DNA from: Pithys albifrons albifrons
Lineage: Eukaryota; Chordata; Aves; Passeriformes; Thamnophilidae
DNA length: 64,000 nt
Assembly (NCBI RefSeq): GCF_047495875.1
Contig: NC_092463.1
Coordinates: 7,768,622-7,832,621 of the forward strand
Reading direction: 5' to 3'
Of the stretch, positions 35,301-48,008 are shown in pieces (position 1 is the stretch's first letter; every line of letters begins with the position of its first letter). The notes below the pieces were generated by a model. It worked only from the letters and a program-made list of their open reading frames with translations, was not told where the DNA came from and made no database searches. The position numbers were made by a program, and so were the translations under genes.

Positions 35301-36330
35301 CTTCAAAGTAAGATTAGCACTGAATGCAACAAAACAAGTGGCTAATTATATTTAAATGTGTGGCTGTCTAAGAACTCATATTATGCTAATGAGCATATAA
35401 ATGATTTTTAATACAATCAATTAGGAACAGGATTTTCAAAAGAAAGCTGAACATTCTTCCTTTATGTGCCCTAATACTACACAGTTGATTAGTGGTACTT
35501 TTGGGTGGTATATTATGAAAAACATAATATTAAGAAAGTGGTTTAGGATCATAGTTCCAGTTTCCAGGGTTATACACAGAGCTGGGCTCATAGAACCACT
35601 TTGGATATACAGGAATTACACACACACACTATCCTGTGTGGCTGTCATGCATCAGGGAGAATATATGCAAATATTTCCATTGGACCTTGGTTATACTATT
35701 TGATTGCTCATATAAATCATTATTGAGGGGAAACATTCTGTGAATTTTTATGGTAGGAATCATGAGTTTACTACTTTGCTTTGTAGTCCGTCCATTTAGG
35801 ATGAATTTTGGAGAATGGGTTGCTCTGCAGACAGTGGTCATTAGGTCAGGTCTGAGGCTTGGGGTTTTTTTGGTAACAGTGCATAGTACAGGGAACCTGA
35901 ATTCGCTTGTTTCCTGCCCTTGCAAAATTGCTGGATAAGACGTGGCCATCTTTAATCTCCGTACTTTTTAGAAAGCATCACATTATGTTGTCTAAAAGGG
36001 AAACATAAACAATGCAGAGTTTCCAGCCACACTCTTACGGGGTAGCATGAGTGCTAAAGCTTGGGCGGTCATTCTTAGAAGTAATCCTGGTACTTGATTT
36101 CCAGAGTTTGGCAGAGCCAGCTGATGCGTTTCTGGTTCCTTTGGGCACATCTGTATATATATATGCACACATGTAAGCTTAGGCAGATGCATAGAAATCC
36201 TTTTACATGGGAAAAGACACTTTCTAAATCAGGTTGGGAGATAGATGCCTTTGCTCATGGAGTACATATACTGTGTGTTTTGAGGGAGGACAGGGACAGC
36301 TGTAAACTTCTGCTTTCAAACTCTGTAGCA
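32400..36330. other. Repeat-poor AT-rich interval; possible conserved noncoding DNA
   Basis: Nearly 4 kb without a recognisable CR1, SINE or LTR, in contrast with the flanks. It has many ATTA/TAAT homeodomain-type cores, notably 33290-33560 and 35340-35430. An ATGC/GCAT dyad (ATGCTAATGAGCAT) lies at 35383-35396. No splice-bounded frame is visible. Regulatory function is an inference from composition only. Confidence 0.3.
35383..35396. promoter_or_regulatory. Dyad of POU/octamer-like half sites
   Basis: ATGCTAATGAGCAT contains an octamer-like ATGCTAAT on the plus strand and ATGCTCAT on the minus strand. This resembles spaced POU-dimer elements, and an AT-rich ATAAAT follows. Single-site evidence only. 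Confidence 0.25.
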
Positions 36331-36339
36331 TCTCTGTAG

Positions 36340-36796
36340 TAGAGAAGGACATGGAGCTGTTGGAGCAAGCCCAGAAAAGGGCATGAAGATACTCGGAGGG
36401 CTGGAGCAACTGCTGTGGAGACAGGCTGCGAGAGCTGTGGTTGTTCAGCCTGGAGGAGTGAAGGCTCTGGGGGGATGTAATAGAACCTTCCAGGCCCAAA
36501 AGGGGCTGGAAAGAAGGAGAGGGGCTTCTTACAAGAGCATGTCGTGAAAGGATGAGAGGGAAGAGGTCAAGTTTAGATTAGATATTAGGAAGAAGTTCTG
36601 TACTGTGAGGATGGTGAGGCACTGACACAAGTTGCCCAAAGAAGCTGTGGATGCCCCATGCCCTGGAAATGTTCAAGGCCAGGCTGGATGGAGCTTCGAG
36701 CAATCTGGTTTAGTGGAAGGTGTTCTGCCCATGGCAGGGGAGTTGGAACTAGATTGTCTTTAAGGTCTCTCCCAACCCAAACCATTCTATGATTTT
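36340..36796 (+). mobile_element. CR1 LINE 3' fragment
   Basis: 'gacatggagctgttggagcaagcccagaaaagg', 'gagctgtggttgttcagcctggagg', and the end 'cccaacccaaaccattctatg' mark a forward, 5'-truncated CR1. Moderately diverged. Confidence 0.9.
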
Positions 36797-36829
36797 ACTT
36801 CCCTAAGATAACATGATGGTGAGCCGGTG

Positions 36830-37090
36830 CTCTGGGCTTGGGCCTCCCCATCCCTCCTGGGATGGCAGAGTGTCTTGCTGGGACCACAGCTGTGAAGCAA
36901 CTGACAAAGCCACTCCCACACCAGCTCTTACCCCTTTTGAGATGATGCAATATGATATGGAATACAATATTATTGGCTAGAAGAAGTCAGCTGTTAGCTA
37001 GCTCAGCCCAGCTCAAGTCAGCTGACAATTCCCAGGCCTAGCTGAACTTTTAAAACCTAAATTTAGGCCCATCTGGCCAAACCCATAACA
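36830..37090 (+). mobile_element. Avian ERVL-like fragment
   Basis: 'tatggaatacaatattattggctag' followed by 'gtcagctg' resembles a segment seen repeatedly in avian ERVL elements near their 3' LTR. 'ggccaaacccataacacc' follows. No coding frame or LTR ends are evident. The family call is from memory of the repeat and is uncertain. Confidence 0.4.
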
Positions 37091-39130
37091 CCATCCTTGA
37101 CAAAGCATAAAAGTCGTGTGTTACTGATGAGCTGCTCTCAAGGCTTGTGGCTGCACTTCTTGCCAGGGTTTGTCTCACTTCTCTTTCTTGCTCTGGCCAG
37201 TGCCTGTAGAAAACTGATTGCTTGGTCTTTTTTCCTTGGTTTCTGTCTCAAAACAAAGTCTGAAGAGCACTGGGAGCTGGTGCAAGGGGTGGTGGTGGGA
37301 TGGGTGGGGGATGTTGGATTTCCCCTTTGAACTATCTCTGGCAACTTCATCCTCTGACATTTTACCTGAGTTGTTGCAAAAGAAAAAAGTAGATTTCTTC
37401 TAATCACAGAAAGATTAGGAAAATACTTGTACAGAAATAAAAATGATAAAAAGTGCAGCCCCACATTGTCCAGTTGGATCCAATCCTCAGGCTGAGGGTT
37501 TTGTGTGTTCTCCCTGGCTTCTTACCCTGCATTTGCTTTGGAGTGAAGAGAGCAAAACAGACTTTACATGATAAAGCAGTAAATCGCTTAATAGCTCTTA
37601 ATTTATCATTCACTCTTCTCTAACTACCAGCTTCCATTTTAAATGTGAGCTGAATCCTCAGTATTTGCCAATCCAAATTCATCTTCATTTTCCAAGGTGA
37701 GATTGAAGCTGTCTTCCTATTGTCAGCAAATCAGCAACTGGAAATGAGGGAGATTTTAGAGGGGTTGCCTTATTATTTGAGCCCCATGCAGATTGCCAAA
37801 TCCAAGCAGGTGTTATATTTGCTTACTTCCCTGGCCATGGAAGCTCTGTGAGCACAGGGAAATAGCTAGAAATAAAATTACTGAATGTCAGTGGAAATCT
37901 TGTAAATTATTTCATAGCAGTACTAATGTGGGTGAATAACTTCACAAATGCAGTCCCTTTTCACCTTAGAAAACATTTCTATATCTAATGGGTTCTTCTT
38001 TTTGGAAGGTGGGAGTTGGGGAAATAATCTGAAATATTTAGCTGTGTGAAATCTTTGTTTTTAAGCTTAAGTACAAGGAAATTAATTTACAAGGTTGCTT
38101 AGTGATACTGTGGGAAAATGTGTATCTTGAGACTGTTCAAAGCCATCTCAAAGTAGATTTAGAAACTATGGTTCCTGACATGCAGTAGAAAAAAAGAGTA
38201 CTGCTTCTGGTGCAAGTTGAATCAGTCCTTGAGCGTGTCAAGAAAGAATACCACTTTTCAAGTGATTTTTGGAACAAATCCAGGGTGCTTGTGAGGTGAC
38301 GTTTGTTGTCTGAGTGGTCTGTGTTATTCCAGCTGGCCCTATTCTAAAAGTTAACTCTTGCTTGCTGCCAGCTTCTTTCTTGAGAGCAAATGGGTATCCC
38401 TAGCCTTGGTCAAAATAAAGTTGTTAGACATGCTGTGGATCATAAACATACTTCTGTCTCTTTTGTGTTCTCAATCCATGGTAAGCCCACCACACATTTA
38501 TGGCAGAAGGTCTCCTCGAGGGTAGTTTGCACCCTGTTTCAGATCTGGGGGAACTGGGAATAGAAATAATGTTCATTTTGCAGGATTACAGTGGTGCTCA
38601 GATGCTCCTTTTGCCTTTGACTATACAGAGAGTTTTCCTACTGCATGTGCAGGTCGTTTTGTTTCCCCCAGCTTTGCTTTTTATTTTTTGATCTGAAACG
38701 TACAACAAATTTCATTCCAAGATCATTGCAGTGTTTGATTCCAGCTTTAAGAAGGAAAGGAAGCTTGATGTTGATCAAGGTCTTTGACATAGACAGAAAG
38801 CAAGCTTTGAGGTTGTTCTGGATTTCTGAAACACTGATTTGTCCTGCCAGCGAAGCCAAGCTGTGGAATTACAGTGACACTGAATATTAAATACAAAATT
38901 TAATATCCTAAGAAAACTTCAACAGAAGATAGAGAGGAGTATAAGGGGGTGTAAGCAGCGACAGGGAAGCAAAAATCAGAATTTCCAAAGGGTGCATTTG
39001 GAGAGGTTTGTTCCTCTGCATTGCTCAGCAGGAGTCCAGGGCTGCCACCTGCCTCTGTGGGTCAGTGTGGGGAATCGTGTGTGGTTTTCCATCTCCCTCA
39101 GCCACACTTGCTCACCATTAAGCCAAGAAA

Positions 39131-39413
39131 GATCACAGAATCACAGAATCGACTGGGTTGGAAAAGACCTCCGAGATCATCAAGTCCAACCCTTGGTCCA
39201 ACTCCACTCCCTTTACCAGATCATGGCACTCAGTGCCACGGCCAATCTCAGTTTAAAAACCTCCAGGGATGGGGAATCCACCCCCTCTCTGGGCAGCCCA
39301 TTCCAATGCCTGAGCACACTCTCTGCAAAGAAGTTTTTTCTCATCTCCAACTTCAATTTCCCCTGGCAGAGCTTGAGCCCGTGCCCCCTTGTCCTATTGC
39401 TGAGTGCCTGGGA
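39131..39413 (-). mobile_element. Young CR1 LINE 3' fragment
   Basis: It begins 'gatcacagaatcacagaatc' and ends at 'gctgagtgcctggga'. It is the minus-strand counterpart of 51144-51426 and appears nearly identical to it, with only a handful of differences over about 260 bp by eye. The recoverable ORF2-end peptide ([18 protein letters not shown] on the minus strand) is uninterrupted. Confidence 0.95.
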
Positions 39414-40910
39414 GTCATCCTTATGTCTGATATCCATTCTTGATTTAGTGTGTAGAAAGCATAAAAGAGAGACAAAATAATAACAGCCACTTCCAACGAG
39501 ATGTTGTTGAAGTTTGAGTGCTGTGATTTCAAAACAATGACAGGCACTGTTACCACAGGGTAAAGCCACAGCTGATATGGGGCCCTCAGAAGTGTTTGGT
39601 TGTGCCAAGTTCAGCTTCCCATGTATAAGGGCCTGGCTCTCCATAGGAGTTGAGTGCTTATGATAATTAAAGCTGGACTAAACAAACAGCACCTATGCTT
39701 CTTGCCAGTGCAGTGGGGGCATTGGACCATACAAAATGTGCACTCTGGTGTGTCCTGTTGCTGTCCAGCTGCTGGGGCTGTGGATCCATGGAGGTGAGTT
39801 TATCCTGCACAAAGCAAGGCAGAATTGCATCAGCCTGTCTGCTTTTCCTAACACTCGAGTAAAATACAAAAGGTAGGACGGGCCAGATTATAATTGCTTT
39901 TCAGAGGGAAAACATGGTCCTTGAGTTTGATTAATGTAGCAGTAGAACTTCTGAGGCCTTCAGTGAGGAGCTGCTTGTAGCATAAACAGGTCTGAGGCAG
40001 GCAGTTGATTGAAGTGTTTGTTTATTTTTGTGGGTCTTAGAAAAAGGTCAGTAAATAGAACTTACCCATGGACTCTACTGAAGCAATATGTTTGTTAGAT
40101 TCAAGATGATGCTGATGTTATGTGATTCCTTAGGGCAGCTTCCTTGATTGCAGCTCCACCAAGTCAAAATAAAAAACCTCATTTCGATGTTTACGGCATC
40201 TGGCTGATTGAAGCTCAGAGGCAGGTAGTGTTTTATAGTCAGCTTATTTAAAAAGATAAAAAAAAGTAGAAGATTTTTCCAAACACTGTCACTAATCAGA
40301 AAAATGCTATGAAATTGAGACCTGTCTGGAGTCAGACTTGGGCAATATTAAATTCAGATAGATCATTCTCTCAACTGGTCTCAGGACTATTTCTGGGGTA
40401 TGTTGCAATCAATACTCTTTGTTGTGTTGAACATCAGTGTCTGCTCTGTAAGAGCAGTGACAGTATCAGGGGAGAAGAATCCATGTCTCCTTTAATGAGA
40501 TCCTTTAGGTTGCTGCAGAGCAATCATCACGTAAATCCACTGATTTCTGTTTAAGTCTTTAGTCAGTATGTTCTCTGGTAGCTATTTTTCACCATACCAT
40601 ATTACCTAGAGGAAAATGAATTAATAATGCATCTAGTCTTGGATACGTATGTTTAATGGATGATCTCACATCCTATCTTGGAGTCATACTGCACAGAAAA
40701 AACCCTGTTGTAATTGATCTTTGAGGTTCAGCCCATAAAGAACAGAAAAATGTAATTGTACTTGCCTAAAATTTTCTCTGACTACTAAGGACTGGCACAC
40801 TGGAGGCAACTGGATTGTGTAGAAGAGCAAAGGAAGTTGATACCTAAAGAGCTGGTTATGGACAAAATTTCTCAGACTTCATTTCATGAACCAGTGTTGA
40901 GGGGTGTGGT

Positions 40911-41018
40911 AGGGTTTTTTTTGTTGTGTTGTGTTTGTTTCTTGGTTTTGTTGTTGAGGTTTTTTCATTTGTGGAGTTTTTGGCTTTTTTTTTGGTTTTT
41001 GTTTTTTTGTTGGGATGT
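40911..41018. repeat. T/G-rich low-complexity tract
   Basis: About 100 bp of T runs with G interruptions (TTTG/TTGTT series), possibly the remnant of a poly(T) retroposon tail or microsatellite. Confidence 0.7.
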
Positions 41019-42875
41019 GCTGTTAATACAAAATTTAATTTAGGAAAACTAGAATGGAGTGGTGACTATGGAAATAAATGAAGGGAGGAACTTGAGTAGG
41101 TGGGAGTTTGTTGTACAGGTCAGGCTGATCTGTCTGACTGATGCTGGGTCTGTTCTGCTGCCAGACTGAGGATGCTGAAGGCTGTTGTACCCAGTCAGCA
41201 GAGGTGGCTCTTGGGGGAGGAAAGGCTTGCTGGGATTTTTTCCCCTGTTCTGTACACTCAGCCTCTTTCTTAAGATCACAGTTTTGCAAAAGAATAGGAA
41301 CTCCCTTTAACCTAGTAAATCATCTTAGCCCATTTTTCTTACACAGGATCACTCCATATAATGCATCTTTCTTGAGTTCTGCCCATCCTGGATTCATGTT
41401 CCAAGCAGTGGGAGTTTCCACAGGTTCTCTTGGGAAACTATTATGAGGTCCAGTGAGTTTTGTTGTATGGTCCTGTTAACATAGTTCTTAAATTTTCCTT
41501 TAATTTCATGTTATTATTCCTTAGGCATGAACTCCTATTTATATCTATTTTGACTTAAACTTTCATCGTCTTCCAGATCTCTACTGATCCTCTGCTCTTC
41601 TCTTAACGAATCATGTTTGATAATTCAGTGAAGGCTGCAAGTTCATTCTCTGGGTCTTTACACATACCACCCCCATCTCCTAGCAGTGCTCTCCATCCTT
41701 AATTCTGGGATGATCAGAGTTCCTGAGGAGGAGAACAAAGCCCAGTGCAAGTTCCTTCCTCTCAAAACACTTGCTGATGGATGACATCCCATACGTAAAA
41801 AGAAAGTCTCATACGAATGGAAGGGATCACAGACATACAGATAAAATATTACTCAAATATGCCAAATATTTTCTGAGAGGGCCACGTTGATGCTCTAGAA
41901 ATACATACATGGCATTGTAATTTTAATTCTTTACTGGAACAGTCTGTACATCTGACTTACATAAATGTTACTCTTTAAAGAAATATAAGGCTGTTTCTGA
42001 AATACATGCCATCCTCTCTTCAAACATAAATCTCCTTCCAACTCCAGGCTGAAGTAGATAAGCACGAGAGACTGACTTGATAAATAGCATCACTGGTTCG
42101 CTACATTGTTTAGCTGAGATTTGTGGCAACCTTCATTTATGCTTAGTTTAGAAAGGAAGGAAATGCAAAGTTGAGGCTAAAGCCCTGTCCATAATGTCTC
42201 CCATGTCTATGGGCAGTAATTACACAGGTGTAATTACCAGGAGCTTTGATCTAAGTAGGCTGGTTTGGGTGGTAAGGGAGAGCAGCCCCTGCAGAATCCC
42301 ATTGCTTGCATGAATCTATAGCTGATGGACTCGGCTGCCACGGACAAACTAAGGGCAGGATTTAATTCTCCAGCTGCAACCCAGATAAAGATTGATGCTG
42401 TCTTACCTCACTGGCAGCTTTCTTATCCCTTCTCTATAAAGGAAGAAGTATTTGACCACTCGTCAGCTTCATATAAAAGTACCTTAAATAAGTATTAACC
42501 TAACACAATCTTTCTCTCTTTTGTAATGGCTCTGTTCCTCTCCCAGCTTGATTTCCATTCTTCTCCCTTTCTGCTTCCATTTTTAGATCATGTTTTATCT
42601 CTCATCCCTTTGATACCTTTAATAACTCCCTCTTTTTCTTCACCCCCTCAACTGCTTCTCTCTGCATCATTTTTCCCTTGATGCTTTCTCACCACATTTC
42701 CCAGTTTTTGAGATGGTTTGAGAAATTTACCAGTTAGTTGATATTTATGACATTTTTACTGTTGAAACAACTGTGCCATCTTTGACTGCCAGTTGAGTAA
42801 GGTCTGGATGGGGACAGAGTGCCCTTTGTTAGATTTGCATGGAAAACTAGAAGGGAAGGAAAAGAAAGCAAAAAC

Positions 42876-42926
42876 CCCAAAGCCCCAAAAAACCCCAAAG
42901 CCCACACCAAAATCAGAGCCCCAAAG
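42876..42926. repeat. CCCCAAA-rich low-complexity tract
   Basis: Four CCCCAAA-type units occur at irregular spacing (aaaccccaaag, ccccaaaaaa, ccccaaagccc, agccccaaag). Probably simple-sequence drift. Confidence 0.5.
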
Positions 42927-44394
42927 TAGTTTTGGGCTCACAGGCCTTTTTCAGTCCTGAGGAAGCAGCAGAAACCTTAAGGAGGGGCTGACAGCAGAGT
43001 AGGTATCAGTCTCTGTCCACAAGGTCCTTCCTGCCTGCGCTGTCTGATGATGGAGAGTGGAAATAACTTACCACTAACAGTTATATTTTGACAGAATAGA
43101 GAAGCAGGGCTGGACTCCAGGGGAGGAAAATTGTTCTGCACATGTCTAAGGACAAGTGAATTCTCAGATGTATTATAGAGGGTGAGTATTAAAGGCGGAC
43201 AAGAAAAAGTAGGGAAGGTTCACAGGGATATACAAGGGCCTCTTGGCAGGAAAAGGGAAAGGCTGGACTGGCTTTAATAGCTGGGAATGAGGATTAAACA
43301 GGAAGGAGGGTTTTTTGTCCTTTTTTTTTAAACAATCTTAATATGTGTGACCTTATCTAACAGTTGCTGCAGTGCAGCTGAGAGGTGGCAATTGTTCAGC
43401 TGCAGTAACTCAGTTACCTCTGCTCTTGTCCCTGTCCCTTGGCCTCAGTGGCAGTTCTGGCCAGGGAATCCCGTCAGCTCCTGCATCCGCCTCATCCATG
43501 TGGAGCATCTTGACTCCCACAGCTCCTGTCTGCTTCCATGGTGTCTGCAAAACTGAAAAATGGCTCCTGTCAGGTTTCACTCTTCTCTGCCTGGTGAGAG
43601 CCCAGATCTGCAGGGAAGGCACGAGAACTTGCTGTCAGCGAGCAGATAACACCGCATTGATTTATATGCTGTTTGCATCTGTAAAGTTTTCCATTGCAGC
43701 AGTGGATCCTTTTGTGTTCAGTCTTCATTTTTGTTTTGGTTTAAAGATTTTGGTAGCTTTTACCAATAGGCAGTGGAATTCTTTTTCCTATATTGTGCTG
43801 TATTCATTAATTTTTCTAGCTCTGTAGATTGATGGCAGTTGCTTCTTAGTTAAATGCTTTTTGCTTTGTAAAAGTACGAAATAAGTTATATATTCCAATA
43901 ATGCAGGTTTTTTAAAACTTTAAAAAACTAATATTTTGAAAACCATCAGATTACGTCATAAGGATATCTTTTTTTTTCTTGCAGTGATAGAGAAATGATT
44001 TTGGGTGGTTGAAGGCAGTGCTTGGGTCAGCAGTAATGCTGTGTGACAGCAGAAATATTCCATTTCTTGTTGTGACAAGAGTAACAATTGGTAAGTGTAG
44101 GTAAAAAGCTTTACTTGTATGTAGACACAGAAAAATCTCTAAGAATAACTCTCATTTAAAATGTAATTTAAAAAAATAAAATTGCTGTCCAAATAATACA
44201 GAGGAAGATTAAAGCAAGGCCTGACTGGTGGTACTTTCAGAAGAAAAACTTTCATGTCCAAAAGCTACCAGGCACTACCTAAAAATTCTTGGTATCTTAA
44301 ATTTTTCTCTCCAACTCCTTAATGTCAAACAGGTAAGAATTTTGCTACATTAATCATACATGTGCTCACAGTTCTTGCCAGTAGTGCAGCTTTC

Positions 44395-44420
44395 CAGCTG
44401 TTTCAACTTTGAAACAGCTG
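44395..44420. repeat. 26-bp near-perfect palindrome
   Basis: CAGCTGTTTCAA, two spacer bases, then TTGAAACAGCTG: 12-bp perfect arms with a 2-bp centre. It contains two CAGCTG E-boxes. Too tight a loop for a miRNA hairpin; a cruciform or dimeric factor site is possible. Confidence 0.85.
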
Positions 44421-47400
44421 CAAATCTTCTGCGAGTAAAAAAAATTCTGTTGACTAAACTTTTGGATATCAAAAGGTCCATGTTTGCTTTCTTCCAAAAT
44501 TAATCTGAAGCAACCTGAAGCATTCTAATACAGAAAGAGCTGGTAGCTGTTTGTATTTGTTTGAAGTGCAGTAAGTCAGGCTCCAGTGTAAGCTTGCTCA
44601 TATGGGAGGAGCAGGCTGGGAATTGCAATTGCAGGAAAGCAGGAGGAAGCACAGGGATAGTGTGTACTTTTCTCTTTGACCCATTTAGGTTGCAGTCTCA
44701 CATTTGCTTTAAGTCAATCCACGTGTGCACAGCTGCTGACAGCACTTCTCCTCACCCCAGCCACATTCTGCTGCCGGTAGGGCTCGGGAGGCTGTGTGTT
44801 GAGTTATAGGAGGGAACTGCTCCGAATGAAAATTCTGCTTTTTTTGTTGTTTGGGTTGATTTTCAGCAAGCAGATTCCCTCATCTGTATCAGCGTGTGGC
44901 CATGTAAATGTCGAGTTGGAGGTGGGAACGCTGTCTGCAGGAACAGCTTGGGCTTTAGCTTGACTTAAAACAGTCGTGATCCAATTCCTCTGGTTGCTGG
45001 TGAATCAACAGATTAGGATTTTGTTGGGGTTTTTTTGCTTTTGTTTTTCTAATGTCAGTGTTGGCCATGGTTTTCCAGCATGACTTTGGAAGTGAAGTTC
45101 AGTAAGGACTTTATGAGCAAGCAGTTCTTTAACTGTGCTGGAAAGGATAATTAAGTGGGGCTAAGAAACAAGCAGGCTGCTGTTGTGAGGATGATGGGGC
45201 AAGAGTAGCAATAGGTTTGGTTCAGCCCCCAGATAAATTGTATGGCTTCTAGTCTGTTGCTGAAGTGGGAGTAGCAGTTAGATGGGTAATGGGAAATGCC
45301 ACCTGTGAGGAATTCTAGAAACTGAATGCAGAATGTCAGAGGAACCGCTTATGATGCCAAATTTTTCAGAGTGGGTAAGACAAATTAATTCAAATGGCCA
45401 CTTGCTGTATATGATAAGGGGCTGTCCATGTGGGAGTGGTATCATAGGAGCAGTGAATGGAAAACGTGCTTGAGGAGGGGCGTGGGGAAGTTGTGGGGGT
45501 GCTTTGTAGGCCTGCAGTGGCATTAATTTATACAGGGGCCAATTTTGAGGGAATGAGTACTTAAAGAAGTACTGAGCACTGAGAAGAGATGTTAACAGCA
45601 GATTTTCTAGGTGAAAGAAAAGTGGCTTAGTATCAAATATTTAAGAAGTGTTTGGAGCAGTGACCACTATGTGAATTTTTAAGCCATTAATCTTAAAGTT
45701 GCATGGTCGTTCTCTGTAGCTGAATGAGTGAATGAACCTTTGACATGCAATGGAAAGGCTTTGCCAGGAGAGACAGGGAGCTGCACCTGGTAGATGGGGC
45801 GCTCCCATGGGAGGCAAAATGGATGGGTTGGATTGTTGTCAGCAAGCAGAGAAATTGAATACAGGTCTCTGCACTGAGATAGTCTGGGTCTGGCCCTGCA
45901 AAGATAAAGTGGAAGCATCAATCCTTCAGTAAACAGGTCTGGATTAAGTCTTTTTTATTTCACAAGGTTATTTTTAACACGGATCAGTTTACTGGTTTTA
46001 TTTTCTGTCCATCGCCACAAACAAAAGTTGTGCTGGCGCAGCTGGTGGAATATCACAGGGAAAGGGCCAGGAATGGTTTTATTCTGCTGAGATAACAGGA
46101 ACATAATGTACCCTTGGGCAGTCCCTGGAGCGGGGCTGCCAGGTGACACAGACACCAGGATGCATCAGTTGGAGAGGGCCAAGTGTTCATGGGCTCCAGG
46201 TTGCTCAGCCTCGGGACTGGCACATCCCATGGAGGATCAGGGGAATTCTTGCGTGGAAGAGCTTTGGCCTGAGGATGTGGAGTGCACCCACACCTAGATG
46301 GTGGCAAGATAGGCACTTGGAGCTAGGCTGAAGTTAGAGCCTGGGCATAAGGCCAGCATGTTCATCACTTTTCCTCACGGGCAATTAGGTGTTACTGGGA
46401 ATAACTCTTAGCTAACCTTGATAAAATTAAAGTTGTTATTCTGCTGGGTCAGCACTGCTGCAGTGTCCTACCGTGCTGCTACTTTTACTGTTCATTGGCC
46501 TTTTTCCTTACAGGCTCACAGGGATAAAGCTGCTTTTGCTCCCGGTATTGTGCGAGTCGCTGGGAATGCTCCGTGTGATCCCTGCAGCCATTGCCCTGCT
46601 TCCCTTCCTGCCTCCCCACATTGCTTGGGCTTTAAATGTTTTCTTCTCTTTGATCATGGGACTGTGCCCTTGATTAGGCTGCTGGGACCAGCCTTCATAA
46701 GAGTAGCCCCACTGATACTCCTGGACTTTCCCTGTTGTGCCTTTGTTTGTTTGTTTTACAGATTTGTAATACAAATAGCATAGAAACCTGGCATGGAGCA
46801 AAGAGCAGGAAATTCATTCAGGCTTTGAGCTGGAATTGAAAGATGTGACAAAGAATGCAGGGATGCTCACATATAAAAACTGCTCTTTTTTCCCTTTTTC
46901 AGGAGTTCTTTTGGGGAGCCTTTTCAAAGGAAGAAAACGCAGAATAAAATCTGCACATAAAATTCAGTTGGTAAAGTAATTCAAATGCTGGAAATGAATA
47001 CCCAAGTGAAAACTATCCAAAATGTTTCCTTTAATAGAATCTAGTGTTTGTTGCCATAACAATCCTTTTTGCAAAAAAAGGATTAGTGCTGTTAACATGA
47101 CTGTGTTCCCCTTTTCAGGTAGTGCTGGTTTGCAGGGCCCCTCGAGCAAATTGCAGAAAGGGGGGAAAATCCATATGCCTGGATTTTGATGGTGCAGTTT
47201 AGTATCATAATAGCAATTAATTTAAGGTCTGTCTGTGTACTGCTTGTTCTTCCCCTAGAAACTAATGCTTCATACTGACAATGCTGCTGTGAGGCAGCAG
47301 TCACAGTCTCTGTCAGACGGAGCAAAGGGCTGCAGATGAGCAGGCAGAAGCCAGAGACGAGTAATATTGAGCTGTAGCTGCTTGACATTACTGACTTTTC

Positions 47401-47967
47401 AGGGATCCAAAAAAAGGTATGATTCCTCTTCCATAGGGGAAGAGAACAAGATGTTTCTGTAGTAACGAGATCATAAAAGAAAGAAAATTGCTTGTAAAGA
47501 ATGGGTCTGATTTTCTCTCTTTTTCTATTTTGCTTCTATTATAACTTAAGCTGCAGTTTTGCTATCAACTGCCTCTTGTGTAAGCATTTAATGTTACCAA
47601 GATATTCTGCAAATGTTTTTGTGACAGTGATTTCTGGCTTACGCATTTTATTTTGTAATAACCACAGTTTCCTCTGTCAAAAGAATGGAAATTATCTGAA
47701 ATAAAAGGATAGTGGCGTTCTGGGGTCCTATGTGAACTTGTCACTTCAAGTTCAAAGCATTGAGGTTGGCATCGGATGAGAAGATGATGGTGCCTCTTTT
47801 AGCATGCTGGGAGGAGATGGGTAGAAACACTTTTATTTTAGTAGGCTTGGAACTAAAAGCTGAAAAGGGCCTTTTGTTTTTGGATGCAGATTCAGGAGCG
47901 TGATAAACTTTACTACTTGGTAGCCTGGGAACTTGAATTAGTGTGTTGCTTCCAGAAACACAAGCTT

Positions 47968-48008
47968 CTCTCTCTCTCACCTCTCCCCCTGCCTCCCCCT
48001 CCACCCCA
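47968..48008. repeat. Pyrimidine (CT/CCCCCT) tract
   Basis: CTCTCTCTCACCTCTCCCCC followed by further C-rich sequence, about 40 bp of pure or nearly pure pyrimidine. Confidence 0.7.

Noticed and set aside
39213..39644. 143-codon minus-strand frame and matching frame at 50855-51346
   Set aside because: Both are CR1 ORF2 ends extended by chance into flanking sequence.
43372..43827. 151-codon plus-strand frame
   Set aside because: Hydrophobic low-complexity translation, no homolog recognised, overlapping frame also open, intronic location.
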